Positions 38,209-47,106 of a stretch of 64,000 bases of DNA are shown piece by piece. This stretch comes from Mesobacillus boroniphilus (GTDB taxonomy: Bacteria; Bacillota; Bacilli; Bacillales; Cytobacillaceae), in assembly GCF_018424685.1 (NCBI RefSeq), contig NZ_QTKX01000001.1, forward strand, positions 1,922,001 to 1,986,000, written 5' to 3'. Numbering within the stretch: the first letter of the stretch is position 1; each line of letters opens with the position of its first letter. The notes under the pieces are model-generated. The model had not been told where the DNA came from. It made no database searches and was given only the letters and a program-made list of their open reading frames with translations. Both the position numbers and the translations under genes were made by a program.

Positions 38209-38238
38209 CTCTCTTCCTCCTGCATATTGGTTACTATC

Positions 38239-38266
38239 ATCATATGCATGGACAAGGAGTCTATGA
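38239..38266 (-). promoter_or_regulatory. Possible SigE promoter of spoIIM
   Basis: Reverse strand TCATAG (38261-38266), 14 nt, CATATGAT (38239-38246). The -10 resembles the SigE CATAnnnT form. Confidence 0.35.
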
Positions 38267-38283
38267 CTGAATTTGGTAGATAG

Positions 38284-38316
38284 AAAAAAAACGGCCAATG
38301 GACCGGATTTTTTAAT
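38284..38316 (-). terminator. Terminator after the EndoQ gene
   Basis: CGGTC / GGCCG stem with flanking A and T8 on the reverse strand, overlapping the stop codon. Confidence 0.75.
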
Positions 38317-39475
38317 CTGTTATTTTCCCGTATTTGCCTCCTCCGCCTGCGTGAAAGGCGAGCTGGCCTTTTCGTGCCTTATCTATGGTTACGGCTGTCC
38401 TTTCCGAAATGACCTGTTTTAAAGAATCGAGAGGCACTGAATGAAGGACGGCCATTTCTGTACCGAAATGGTCCATAAGCTTTTCTAGCATTTTCGGTCC
38501 AAGGCCTGGAATGAATTCGAGGGGCACCTGGTGGATATATGGCGGCCTTGCCTCCTGATTCCCCTCTGAAGACCTTAGTTCCTGTATTCTGTCGGCAACA
38601 CCTTTCACCTTTTTAACAGAACCGCATTCAGTACACGCATCATCAAATGTAGGACTGTATGCGAGGCATTCCCCACAGACTGTACGATGATACTTTCCAA
38701 GCTGCGGATCCAGACCGTAATTTGCTTTGATCCCCCTGCCTTCCGATTGTTTCAATGCAAGTTTCAGCTCACGGAAAGATGGCTCAACCATTTCAATTTT
38801 CTGGTATTCTCGCGCAATTTTCGCAAGAGAATGGGCGTCGGAATTCGTTACAAACGGATATTGGTGAAGCTCAGCAAGCTGGTCAGCCATTTGTGTATCT
38901 GAACTTAAACCCAATTCGACTCCATCGATCATATCTGAATCAAACACCTCTGAAAGAGAACTCATCACCCCTTTTCCGTACAAACTTTTGAAGGGTGTAA
39001 ATACATGAGCGGGAATAAAAATACCTCCAAGATCCTTAACCTTCTTTTGCAAAACACGTCCAGCAATATAGACTCTTTGAGAGCTTAAATGGATATTTTT
39101 CATGTGGTTTTCAAGCCATTTTGAAAAAGTTCTCATCGATTGCAAGCTGGGCAGATAGCATAGTACATGGATAGGACCTTGGGTGCTTCCATCATTTATC
39201 TCAAGCTCGGAACCAAGGATGACACTCATCCCACCATAGTTCAATCCGCCTTCAGGGTGTTCCTTCAGCTCACCTGCTTTAAGCAAGTCTTCCATTTCAT
39301 CAAGGACTTCTGGTGAATGGCTATCAATGACCCCTATCATATTCAACCCTTTATAGTCCCTGGCGTGGCGGATGATATTGCTGAACGTCAGGGATTTTGC
39401 TCCGGTGATTTTTACAGCTCGGCCTGATTTCGTCCTGCCAATATGAATGTGTAGGTCAACGAAGTATTCTTGCAT
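38312..39475 (-). CDS. Endonuclease Q family protein
   Basis: A 387-residue protein of the TIGR00375/EndoQ family, nucleases that nick DNA 5' of deaminated bases; a Bacillus member has been shown active. The PHP-type domain has DLHIHIGRT at residues 7-15, DSHSPE near 51 and TNSDAHSLAK near 216. A zinc ribbon follows (CGECLAYSP and CTECGS, residues 267-290). A helix-hairpin-helix-like stretch ends it (EFIPGLGPKMLEKLMDHFG). It directly follows nudF on the same strand, which suggests co-transcription in nucleotide and DNA damage handling. Confidence 0.83.
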   Translation of the reverse strand: MQEYFVDLHIHIGRTKSGRAVKITGAKSLTFSNIIRHARDYKGLNMIGVIDSHSPEVLDEMEDLLKAGELKEHPEGGLNYGGMSVILGSELEINDGSTQGPIHVLCYLPSLQSMRTFSKWLENHMKNIHLSSQRVYIAGRVLQKKVKDLGGIFIPAHVFTPFKSLYGKGVMSSLSEVFDSDMIDGVELGLSSDTQMADQLAELHQYPFVTNSDAHSLAKIAREYQKIEMVEPSFRELKLALKQSEGRGIKANYGLDPQLGKYHRTVCGECLAYSPTFDDACTECGSVKKVKGVADRIQELRSSEGNQEARPPYIHQVPLEFIPGLGPKMLEKLMDHFGTEMAVLHSVPLDSLKQVISERTAVTIDKARKGQLAFHAGGGGKYGKITD

Positions 39476-40027
39476 TTACTTATCTAATGCCTCCTGCAAT
39501 TGCAGGTGCTGTACTGCAAATGCCGTTTTTGCGTCAAAGATCCTTTGTTCTTTCACAAGCTGGATCGCCTCTTCAAGTGTTATCTCTATCAAGTTGACAA
39601 ATTCGTCCTCATCCGCTGCTGCTGGATTAGCTTTTTTAGATAGCCCTGTTGCTTTATACACATGAATGATTTCATCTGCGAACCCTGGAGATGTGTAGAA
39701 AGAGATAAGCCATTCCATATTTGCGCATTCATAGCCCGTCTCTTCTTCGAGTTCACGGGCAGCACAAATTTCTGGCTTCTCACCTGCCTCAAGCTTGCCT
39801 GCGGGAATCTCGATAATCGTCCTTTCAAGTGCCTTCCTATATTGTTCAACCATGATAATTTTATGATCAGCTGTGACCGGAATGACCGCGACTGCCCCTG
39901 GATGCTTGACGATCTCCCTTTTTGATGTTTTTCCATTTGGCAATTTTACATCATCTACTTGCACGCTAATGACCTTTCCGGTAAAAACATGCTCCGTCTT
40001 CAATGTTTTTTCTTCAAGAGATTTCAT
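39476..40027 (-). CDS. nudF: ADP-ribose pyrophosphatase NudF
   Basis: A 183-residue Nudix hydrolase that splits ADP-ribose into AMP and ribose-5-phosphate. The Nudix box is GKLEAGEKPEICAARELEEE plus TG, near residues 96-118. It matches B. subtilis NudF (YqkG), divergent from mciZ, the same arrangement as here. Confidence 0.93.
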   Translation of the reverse strand: MKSLEEKTLKTEHVFTGKVISVQVDDVKLPNGKTSKREIVKHPGAVAVIPVTADHKIIMVEQYRKALERTIIEIPAGKLEAGEKPEICAARELEEETGYECANMEWLISFYTSPGFADEIIHVYKATGLSKKANPAAADEDEFVNLIEITLEEAIQLVKEQRIFDAKTAFAVQHLQLQEALDK

Positions 40028-40064
40028 ACTCGTCCACTCCTGTTCTAATCCGATATCAAATGCT

Positions 40065-40072
40065 CATACATT
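40065..40072 (+). promoter_or_regulatory. SigE-like -10 element of mciZ
   Basis: CATACATT fits the SigE -10 CATACAnT and lies 31 nt before the mciZ start. No convincing -35 is seen. mciZ is SigE-controlled in B. subtilis. Confidence 0.45.
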
Positions 40073-40102
40073 TTACCATACTTATCCGAAGGGAGTAGAC
40101 GG

Positions 40103-40249
40103 ATGAAAATTTATGTCCATGGCCAAGGAATCACTTTAGCCGGCAAAGCATGGGAAATCAAGCGCGCGTTAAAAGAGTATGGCAAAAAGCATGAACTTGT
40201 AAAAGATTGGGTTGAGACTGTCAACCATCCTGTTCGCCGTCCAGAATAG
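40103..40249 (+). CDS. mciZ: Mother-cell inhibitor of FtsZ, MciZ
   Basis: A 48-residue peptide whose core GKAWEIKRALKEYGKKHELV plus KDW aligns with B. subtilis MciZ (40 residues), which caps FtsZ filaments and stops Z-ring formation in the mother cell. AAGGGAG precedes the ATG. Position between nudF (divergent) and yqkF is the same as in B. subtilis. It has a tail of about ten residues after KDW (VETVNHPVRRPE), longer than the known peptide. Confidence 0.88.
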   Translation: MKIYVHGQGITLAGKAWEIKRALKEYGKKHELVKDWVETVNHPVRRPE

Positions 40250-40309
40250 TTGAATGCACTCCTTGCCTTTCGTTAAAATAAAACCAACATTGGAACGGAG
40301 TGATTTTTT

Positions 40310-41221
40310 ATGAAAAGACGGAAACTAGGTACATCTGATTTGTTTGTCAGTGAAATCGGCCTTGGATGCATGTCGCTTGGAACGAATTTCCTAAAGGCAC
40401 AGGCAGTGGTTGAAGCTGCGCTGGAGGAAGGGATCAACTATTTTGATACCGCAGATTTATATGATTTTGGAGAGAATGAAAAGATAGTCGGACAAGCGTT
40501 AAAGAATGTCAGGGAGCAGGTCATCATTGCTACGAAAGCTGGCAATCGGTGGACAGACACGAAGGACAAATGGACCTGGGATCCATCAAAGGCTTACATT
40601 AAAGAGGCCGTCAAGCAAAGCTTGAAAAGACTGGATACCGATTATATTGACCTTTATCAGCTGCACGGCGGGACAATTGAAGACAACATTGATGAAACCA
40701 TCGAGGCCTTTGAAGAATTGAAAGATGAAGGATATATCAAATATTATGGCATCTCGTCCATTAGGCCTAATGTCATTCGTGAATATGCCCAAAAATCAAA
40801 CATCGTCTCTGTCATGATGCAATACAGCATACTTGACCGCCGCCCTGAAGAAATAGCACTCCCGCTCCTTCATGACCAAAACATCAGTGTGGTAACGAGA
40901 GGTACGGTAGCTAAAGGCATGCTGAGTGACAGAATGCTCGAAAAGGCAGCTTCCAAAGGGTACCTTGATTACAGCTACGACGAATTGGAAGTGGTTCTTC
41001 CTTTATTGAAAGAGAAGGTCGCTTCAACTAGATCTCTTGCCGAGGCCGCCGTTCAGTATAATTTAGCCAACCCTGCAGTAGCTTCCATTGTCGCTGGAGC
41101 AAGCACCCCTGAACAAATCAAGGAAAATGCCAGGTCTGCGAATTCCTCTTCCCTGTCTGTCGAAGAAATCAATTTAATTAAGTCAATTACGAAGGCAAAC
41201 AAATATGAGCAGCATAGATAA
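40310..41221 (+). CDS. yqkF: Aldo/keto reductase YqkF
   Basis: A 303-residue NADPH-dependent aldo/keto reductase. The catalytic tetrad region is visible: FDTADLY (Asp, Tyr), Lys in IIATKAG and His in YQLHGG. The C-terminal NADPH-binding loop includes VAGASTPEQIKENA. The natural substrate is unknown. GGAACGGAGTG precedes the start; a strong terminator follows. Confidence 0.9.
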   Translation: MKRRKLGTSDLFVSEIGLGCMSLGTNFLKAQAVVEAALEEGINYFDTADLYDFGENEKIVGQALKNVREQVIIATKAGNRWTDTKDKWTWDPSKAYIKEAVKQSLKRLDTDYIDLYQLHGGTIEDNIDETIEAFEELKDEGYIKYYGISSIRPNVIREYAQKSNIVSVMMQYSILDRRPEEIALPLLHDQNISVVTRGTVAKGMLSDRMLEKAASKGYLDYSYDELEVVLPLLKEKVASTRSLAEAAVQYNLANPAVASIVAGASTPEQIKENARSANSSSLSVEEINLIKSITKANKYEQHR

Positions 41222-41225
41222 GAGA

Positions 41226-41272
41226 AAAAGGAACACTTTCGCTTTTATAGACGAAAGTGTTCCTTTTTTTCT
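41226..41272 (+). terminator. Terminator of yqkF
   Basis: AAAGGAACACTTTCG / CGAAAGTGTTCCTTT perfect 15-bp stem and T-run; also usable by the opposing gene. Confidence 0.9.
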
Positions 41273-41290
41273 GTCTGACTAATCAAGTAT

Positions 41291-42028
41291 TTATGCCAGC
41301 ATCAGCAAGAGTGTATAGCCAGCCAGTCCAGCGGCAAAGGCCCAAAAGTTACTCTCCCTTTCTTCCGGGAGCTCCTCTTTCATTACATTTAAAATGACTC
41401 CTCCTGCGAGCAGGCCAAAAAGCACGGCAATAATGCTTTCATTCACTTTCCAGATGATTCCGATTGTCCAGCCAGCCAGTATTGCGGCAGCGAGAAGCCA
41501 TCTCCCTATACGATCATATATTTCCTTGTGCGCTTCCCTAAGCGCATGGTCACTGGTGATGAAATGGACGGCCAGTGCAATAAAGTAAAATATCAATCCC
41601 GCAATTGTTTCCTGTTCTCCACGTAGTAACAAATATCCTATCAAACTGTTGTATAGGAAAAACGAAACGATATGGATCCAAAACACACCTTTTGAAGCCC
41701 GGTCCATGTCGTTTTTTTCTTGCTGTTTTTTCTTTGAGGTTTTTACCATCCGTTCTAATCCATAAAAAATGGCCAAACCAATCATAGCTACAATATATGT
41801 ATGGTTTTCAAAGAAACTCAGGGCATCAGATTGGATACTCCTATCAAGGACCTCGTTATGTTTATTCAACTCAGGGAGCAGATGGATGAATACATATGCT
41901 ACAGAAATGCCTCCTGCAGCTGAAAGCAGTCTGCTTCGAGGTACGTTATCGAGGAAAGGTAAATATCTTGAAAATAAATGGATTGAAACGAATCCGGCCG
42001 CCAGTACGAAGGTTATAAGTAACAACAT
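41291..42028 (-). CDS. ZIP-like integral membrane protein
   Basis: A 245-residue polytopic protein with seven to eight hydrophobic helices and a charged cytoplasmic loop near residue 100 (KTSKKKQQEKNDMDR). GGISVAYVFIHLLPEL near residue 40 and LAGGVILNVMKEELPEE near 215 recall ZIP metal transporter helices, and helix five contains a His pair (AVHFITSDHA). The classical ZIP metal-site motifs are not complete, so a metal transport role is a guess. The 238-bp region upstream holds a small inverted-repeat element. Confidence 0.55.
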   Translation of the reverse strand: MLLLITFVLAAGFVSIHLFSRYLPFLDNVPRSRLLSAAGGISVAYVFIHLLPELNKHNEVLDRSIQSDALSFFENHTYIVAMIGLAIFYGLERMVKTSKKKQQEKNDMDRASKGVFWIHIVSFFLYNSLIGYLLLRGEQETIAGLIFYFIALAVHFITSDHALREAHKEIYDRIGRWLLAAAILAGWTIGIIWKVNESIIAVLFGLLAGGVILNVMKEELPEERESNFWAFAAGLAGYTLLLMLA

Positions 42029-42090
42029 TTTGCTCCTTTGCTTTTTTTACCTAATTGCCCTTTCGCACAGGAAGCAAAACATTTGTTATC

Positions 42091-42202
42091 GAGGCTCTTT
42101 TCGTAAACTTTGCTGCTTTCTCAACGAAAAGTAAAAACCGGCATCAGGGTTTTTACGAGTATAAATGCAATCTTTGTTCAGAAGTCCCCCGAAAAGAGCC
42201 CC
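42091..42202. repeat. MITE-like element with 11-bp inverted ends
   Basis: GGCTCTTTTCG at 42093-42103 and CGAAAAGAGCC at 42190-42200 are exact inverted copies bounding about 108 bp. The interior carries AAACCGGCATCAGGGTTTTT and a second AACGAAAAG. No gene is inside. The layout is that of a short non-autonomous transposable element or a structured RNA. Confidence 0.5.
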
Positions 42203-42266
42203 CCAATACCTTTATTAATACGGTTACAAGTACATGTACGAAAAGCAACAATCAATATGAAAACCT

Positions 42267-42794
42267 TTATCTAATGGGTCTCCAAAGCATCGCTTTTTGC
42301 TCAATTTCCTTCACGATCGGAGATTTTCCATCAATATAGGATTCTATGTCATATTCAAATTTTTGGGCAGCTATTTCTTTTACAACAGCGTATTTGCTGG
42401 CTTCCCGAGGGTGAGCCCTTAAGTAATCACGGAATACAAGATGCCTGTATAATTGATGGCTGCCTTTTTCAAAAGAGTGCAAATGAACTTTCCGAATCCC
42501 ATTTTCGTCATACTTTTGAAAATAGCGCCGTCCAGGGATGCCGTTTTCCCCCTTCGCCTCGTAACCAGCAGCCTCAATGGCAGGTGTCGCCTTTTCCACT
42601 TGTGCAAGACTATCAGCTGCTAACATGATGTCTATGATCGGCTTGGCGCTAAGTCCCGGGACAGATGTGCTGCCGATATGGTGTATTTCTACCTCTGCCG
42701 GTTCAAGGATAGTTTCCAGAAGCTGTTTCTCATTTTCAAAAAGCGTTTTCCACTCTGGATTGTATGGAACTACTTCCACTCTTCTTCGGGTCAT
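42267..42794 (-). CDS. GrpB family protein (UPF0157)
   Basis: A 175-residue protein of the GrpB/UPF0157 family, a nucleotidyltransferase-like fold. The signature IHHIGSTSVPGLSAKPIIDI near residue 35 is the family hallmark. Biochemical role not settled. The ATG at 42794 overlaps the yqkE stop by 4 nt (ATGA), so it is translationally coupled; an in-frame TTG further upstream is rejected. Confidence 0.88.
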   Translation of the reverse strand: MTRRRVEVVPYNPEWKTLFENEKQLLETILEPAEVEIHHIGSTSVPGLSAKPIIDIMLAADSLAQVEKATPAIEAAGYEAKGENGIPGRRYFQKYDENGIRKVHLHSFEKGSHQLYRHLVFRDYLRAHPREASKYAVVKEIAAQKFEYDIESYIDGKSPIVKEIEQKAMLWRPIR

Positions 42795-43039
42795 TTGAAT
42801 TTCTTCCAATCCATTTCGCTTTCGGAAAGCAACTCTTCAAACGATTTGTTCTTTTCCCTTAAACGCTTCTCTTCCTTCTTGCGCTCCAATTCAGCCTGCT
42901 TTTCCTTTTCTTCCTCTTCCTTTAATTGTTGTTGCTGTGCTTTTAGCTTTTGCATGATATCCTGATTCAGGAGGTCACCCAGTGTTGCTGGCTTTTCCTC
43001 TTTTTTTACCGGTTGCTGGCGTTTTTGTTTCTTTTTCAT
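42791..43039 (-). CDS. yqkE: YqkE family protein (DUF3886)
   Basis: An 82-residue highly charged, coiled-coil protein. The pattern TLGDLLNQDIMQKLKAQQQQ, a Glu/Lys-rich middle and SFEELLSESEMDWKKFK at the end match YqkE/DUF3886. Function unknown. It is the upstream partner of the GrpB gene. Confidence 0.85.
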   Translation of the reverse strand: MKKKQKRQQPVKKEEKPATLGDLLNQDIMQKLKAQQQQLKEEEEKEKQAELERKKEEKRLREKNKSFEELLSESEMDWKKFK

Positions 43040-43150
43040 AGTTGATCCCTCATTTTTTTGTTCAGCTGAAGCAGGAGAGCTTAGCTTATTTTTTTAAAGA
43101 TTATATCACGAAATCTCTTAAGTGAAATAAAGTCCAGTTTTAATGAAGAA

Positions 43151-43174
43151 GGAACGCCTTTTAAAGGGCGTTCC
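43151..43174 (-). terminator. Terminator of the thiolase/CoA-transferase operon
   Basis: GGAACGCC / GGCGTTCC stem with 8-nt loop just past scoB; T-rich but without a pure T-run. Confidence 0.65.
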
Positions 43175-43181
43175 CGGTTTA

Positions 43182-43850
43182 TCAATATGCGTCTAACACT
43201 ACTGAGTCGTCTACCTGCAATTCAGGTTCTGTTGATTTGATGACATCGTCGACTGTGTAGCCGGAAGCTACTTCTACAAGTTTTAGTCCGAAAGGTGTCA
43301 CGTCGATGACGGCCCTATCGGTGATAATCCGATTGACTACGCCTTTTCCTGTTAGTGGCAGGCTGCATTCCTCGAGGATTTTCGGCTCGCCGTTTTTGTT
43401 CACGTGTTCCATGATGACGATGATTTTCTGGGCACCGTGGACCAGGTCCATCGCACCGCCCATCCCTTTGATCATCTTGCCTGGAATCATCCAGTTTGCC
43501 AGATCACCAGATTCTGCGACCTCCATACCGCCAAGGATTGCTATATTGATATGTCCGCCGCGGATCATTGCAAAAGATTCAGCAGAATCAAAATACGCAG
43601 CACCTGAAATCGCCGTAACCGTTTCTTTGCCTGCGTTAATCAAATCTGGATCGACGCTGTCCTCAGCTGGATAAGGTCCAATCCCAAGCAAGCCGTTTTC
43701 AGACTGAAGGACAACCTGCTTGTCGTCGGAAATGAAATTTGCAACTAATGTCGGCATCCCGATGCCAAGGTTTACGTAAAAACCGTTTTCGATTTCTTTT
43801 TCAGCCCGGCGCGCAATTTTCTCCCGGACATTCCCTTTGTTTTTAATCAT
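43182..43850 (-). CDS. scoB: 3-oxoacid CoA-transferase subunit B
   Basis: A 222-residue beta subunit of succinyl-CoA (or acetyl-CoA):acetoacetate CoA-transferase. The catalytic Glu lies in [12 protein letters not shown] near residue 52, and [10 protein letters not shown] near 128 is conserved. With subunit A it activates acetoacetate to acetoacetyl-CoA. The exact CoA donor is not determined by sequence. It starts 29 nt after subunit A. Confidence 0.92.
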   Translation of the reverse strand: MIKNKGNVREKIARRAEKEIENGFYVNLGIGMPTLVANFISDDKQVVLQSENGLLGIGPYPAEDSVDPDLINAGKETVTAISGAAYFDSAESFAMIRGGHINIAILGGMEVAESGDLANWMIPGKMIKGMGGAMDLVHGAQKIIVIMEHVNKNGEPKILEECSLPLTGKGVVNRIITDRAVIDVTPFGLKLVEVASGYTVDDVIKSTEPELQVDDSVVLDAY

Positions 43851-43879
43851 ATGCCTTCTCCTTTCATGATCAGCCAGAG

Positions 43880-44569
43880 TTAACTTCTCACTGTCAGCCT
43901 TTCAATCCGTTTCTCCTGATTGCCCTCAATCAGTGTCTGGACATAAATGCTTGGAGTATGGATACTGTTCGGATCTAATTCTCCTACTTCATATAAATTC
44001 TCGACTTCGGCAATGGTGACCCTGCCGGCCGCTGCAATCATCGGATTGAAGTTCCTTGCCGTTTTATGATAGACAAGGTTCCCCATTTTATCGCCCTTCC
44101 AGGCACGGACGATGCTAAAATCCGCAGTCAGCGACTCTTCAAGGAGATACTCTTTGCCATTGAACATTCGGGTTTCTTTTCCTTCCGCGATTGGTGTCCC
44201 CACTCCTGCTGGTGTGTAGAAAGCCGGAATTCCTGCACCGCCTGCCCTGATTTTTTCAGCCAGGGTTCCTTGTGGAATCAATTCGACTTCGATTTCACCG
44301 GATAATACCTGTCTTTCGAACTCTTTATTTTCCCCAACATATGAACCTACCATTTTCTTAATCTGCTTGTTCTTTAGCAGCAGTCCAAGTCCCCAATCGT
44401 CGACACCACAGTTATTTGAAATGACTGTCAGGTCTTTTACTCCTTTTTCAACAAGTGCCAGGATGGCATTTTCCGGGATTCCACAGAGGCCAAAGCCGCC
44501 AACCATCAAGGTTGCGCCATCATGGATATCTGCCACTGCGTCTTGAAAGGATGTGCAAATTCTTTTCAT
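43880..44569 (-). CDS. scoA: 3-oxoacid CoA-transferase subunit A
   Basis: The 229-residue alpha subunit of the same enzyme. The glycine-rich CoA-binding stretch [16 protein letters not shown] is at about residues 17-32. The start at 44569 follows GGGGGAAG; the frame open to 44710 overlaps the thiolase 3' end and is not used. It lies between the thiolase and subunit B genes. Confidence 0.92.
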   Translation of the reverse strand: MKRICTSFQDAVADIHDGATLMVGGFGLCGIPENAILALVEKGVKDLTVISNNCGVDDWGLGLLLKNKQIKKMVGSYVGENKEFERQVLSGEIEVELIPQGTLAEKIRAGGAGIPAFYTPAGVGTPIAEGKETRMFNGKEYLLEESLTADFSIVRAWKGDKMGNLVYHKTARNFNPMIAAAGRVTIAEVENLYEVGELDPNSIHTPSIYVQTLIEGNQEKRIERLTVRS

Positions 44570-44661
44570 CGTTCTTCCCCCTTTGACTATGGATAGCACT
44601 GGCATGCCCCTAATATGACAGGCTGTGCCAGAGTTGCTAGAAGTTTTAAAGATTAATAGCT

Positions 44662-45849
44662 TTATGCAAGTTCCACTACGGTGGCGACACCCTGTCCGCC
44701 TCCGATACAAAGTGTGGCAAGGCCTTTCTTCGCTTGTCTCCTCTTCATTTCATGGATCAGCGTAACAAGGATTCTCGCGCCGCTAGCTCCAATCGGATGA
44801 CCAAGCGCTATTGCTCCGCCATTCACATTCAGGATTTCCTTGTTGAATCTCAGTTCACGATCGACGGCCAGTGACTGTGCGGCAAAAGCTTCATTCGCCT
44901 CAACCAGCTCCATATCTTCCATCGTCATGCCCGCTTTATTCAAAGCCTTCTTAACAGCATCAACTGGTCCGATGCCCATGATGCTTGGGTCAACACCAGC
45001 ACTTGCATTTGCCCTGATAACGACAAGTGGTTTCAGGCCAAGCTCTTCAGCTTTTGCCCTGCTCATGACAAGAAGAGCAGCTGCTCCATCATTGATTCCT
45101 GACGCGTTCCCTGCTGTTACGCTGCCATCCTTTTTGAATGCAGGACGCAGCCCGCCAAGCTTTTCCGCTGTTGACCCTTTTTTCGGATACTCATCCGTAT
45201 CAAAAACAACCGGATCTCCTTTTCGCTGCGGGATTTCAATCGGTACGATTTCATCCTTGAACTTTCCTTCTTCAATCGCTTTTACAGCTTTTTCCTGGCT
45301 GGATGCTGCAAATTCATCTTGTTCCCCGCGGCCGATGTCATATTTTGAGCAGAGATTTTCTGCCGTCACGCCCATATGATAGTCATTGAACGCACACCAA
45401 AGACCGTCCGAAATCATGCTGTCGACGAGCTTCTGGTCACCCATTTTGAAGCCTTCACGTGCGTTTTTTAATAAGTATGGCGCCTGGCTCATATTCTCCA
45501 TTCCGCCGGCTACGACAACCTCAGCATCTCCTGCGATAATCGCCTGTGCTGCCAGATGAACAGCCTTCAGGCCTGACCCACATACTTTATTGATGGTCAT
45601 AGAGGAAGCGCTTTCAGGAATACCCGCCTTAATTGCTGCCTGCCTTGCAGGATTTTGCCCAAGACCTGCCTGGAGGACGTTCCCCATGATAATTTCATCC
45701 ACCTGATCGGGCTGGACTCCTGCCTGCTTCAAGGCATCTTTAATTACCGCGGCACCGAGATCTGGTGCGGAAATATTTTTCAAACTTCCATTAAAGCTGC
45801 CGATTGCCGTTCTTACTGCAGCTACGATGACTGCTTCAGTCTTGCTCAA
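44662..45849 (-). CDS. Acetyl-CoA C-acetyltransferase (thiolase)
   Basis: A 395-residue degradative/biosynthetic thiolase that splits acetoacetyl-CoA into two acetyl-CoA or the reverse. Active-site motifs are the acylated Cys in [22 protein letters not shown] and CIGGGQG. The TTG at 45849 is favoured because AAAGGGTGA lies 5-6 nt upstream; an open frame to 45876 lacks a site. First gene of the thiolase-scoA-scoB group, divergent from HMG-CoA lyase. Confidence 0.93.
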   Translation of the reverse strand: MSKTEAVIVAAVRTAIGSFNGSLKNISAPDLGAAVIKDALKQAGVQPDQVDEIIMGNVLQAGLGQNPARQAAIKAGIPESASSMTINKVCGSGLKAVHLAAQAIIAGDAEVVVAGGMENMSQAPYLLKNAREGFKMGDQKLVDSMISDGLWCAFNDYHMGVTAENLCSKYDIGRGEQDEFAASSQEKAVKAIEEGKFKDEIVPIEIPQRKGDPVVFDTDEYPKKGSTAEKLGGLRPAFKKDGSVTAGNASGINDGAAALLVMSRAKAEELGLKPLVVIRANASAGVDPSIMGIGPVDAVKKALNKAGMTMEDMELVEANEAFAAQSLAVDRELRFNKEILNVNGGAIALGHPIGASGARILVTLIHEMKRRQAKKGLATLCIGGGQGVATVVELA

Positions 45850-45999
45850 ACTGCTCACCCTTTCTCTAGTTCTCACATTTAATTAACTTCGATTGCTTTT
45901 AATAAAATCCCTTTTATTTTATCAAAATTTTATTTATTCTTGCATTTTTAAAAATATTCTATTTACAATTAAGATATCTTAAGAGGAGGGATCTATCAA

Positions 46000-46902
46000 A
46001 TGCTGCAGCTTCCCGAGAAGGTTGAAATAATTGAAGTTGGCCCGAGAGACGGGCTTCAAAATGAAAAGAGCTTTGTTCCTACAGAAGTAAAAAAAGAATT
46101 TATCCATTCTTTAAAGGATGCCGGCATTAAAGAGATGGAGCTTACTTCCTTCGTCTCCCCTAAATGGGTTCCACAGATGGGAGATGCGGCTGAAATCGTG
46201 GCTGACTGCCTTGACAGCGACACGAGGAATATCGTCCTCGCTCCTAATAAAAAGGGGATTGAACGCGTTTATATGACTGGCTGCAAAGCCGTTGCTGTAT
46301 TCGTCGGTGTCAGCAATACCTTTAACCAAAAAAATATCAACAAAACGACTGCCGAGAGCCTTGCCGAGGTTCTGCCATTGATTGCAGAGCTTAAGTCGAA
46401 GGATTATTTTGTGCGCGCATGCATCTCTACTGCCTTTTATTGTCCGTATGAAGGCAAGATTGATGAAGATGAAGTCCTTGCACTGTGCGGTGAATTCGTT
46501 GAGGCTGGGGTCGATGAACTGAGTGTCGCCGATACAATCGGCATGGCTGCACCGCATGAGTCCTTTTCTTTATTTTCCAAATTGAAGAATGCCTACCCAG
46601 ACGTGCTGCTTACTGCGCATTTCCATGATACAAGAATGCTGGCCTTATCAAATATTTTTGCCGCTCTCCAAGCAGGAATTACTCGATACGACACTTCTGC
46701 CGGCGGCCTGGGCGGATGCCCGTTCGCTCCAGGTGCTGCAGGCAACGCTGCTACTGAGGATGTTGTCTATATGCTGCACAGGATGGGAATCGAAACTGGC
46801 GTAGACCTTGATATGATGCTCAAGGCCATTGAGGTGATCCAGCCTCATATCTCAAGACCTATTGAGAGCACCTATTTCAAGCTAAATTCTGTTACAGTCT
46901 AA
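46000..46902 (+). CDS. Hydroxymethylglutaryl-CoA lyase
   Basis: A 300-residue TIM-barrel lyase that cleaves HMG-CoA to acetoacetate and acetyl-CoA, the last step of leucine degradation. The N-terminal PRDGLQNEK holds the catalytic Arg-Asp pair, and the signature GGLGGCPFAPGAAGN near residue 230 contains the active Cys. AAGAGGAGGGA precedes the start. Divergent from the thiolase gene with a 150-bp shared control region. Confidence 0.94.
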   Translation: MLQLPEKVEIIEVGPRDGLQNEKSFVPTEVKKEFIHSLKDAGIKEMELTSFVSPKWVPQMGDAAEIVADCLDSDTRNIVLAPNKKGIERVYMTGCKAVAVFVGVSNTFNQKNINKTTAESLAEVLPLIAELKSKDYFVRACISTAFYCPYEGKIDEDEVLALCGEFVEAGVDELSVADTIGMAAPHESFSLFSKLKNAYPDVLLTAHFHDTRMLALSNIFAALQAGITRYDTSAGGLGGCPFAPGAAGNAATEDVVYMLHRMGIETGVDLDMMLKAIEVIQPHISRPIESTYFKLNSVTV

Positions 46903-46974
46903 CTTTTTGCATAAGCTCCTGCTCTTGAATCCATCTTATTAGATGAGGTTATTTTGAAGAAGGGAGCATGTTGA

Positions 46975-47106
46975 ATGAGCCAAAAACGTGACAAAGGATA
47001 CAGCCAGCAAGGTAAGCCAAACGCAGATACGGTAAAACAGCAGATTGCCGCCGAGGATCTCGAAAAAACGACCCATCCAACCAAGCGTCAAAATTCACAG
47101 CAATAA
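46975..47106 (+). CDS. Small hydrophilic protein of unknown function
   Basis: A 43-residue Lys/Gln/Thr-rich peptide (MSQKRDKGYSQQGKPNADTV to the end NSQQ) with no hydrophobic core, reminiscent in composition of small spore proteins, though no family is recognised. GAAGGGAG lies about 8-13 nt before the ATG. The stop codon TAA is the first part of the dispersed repeat that follows, so insertion of the repeat may have set the present C-terminus. Confidence 0.55.
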   Translation: MSQKRDKGYSQQGKPNADTVKQQIAAEDLEKTTHPTKRQNSQQ

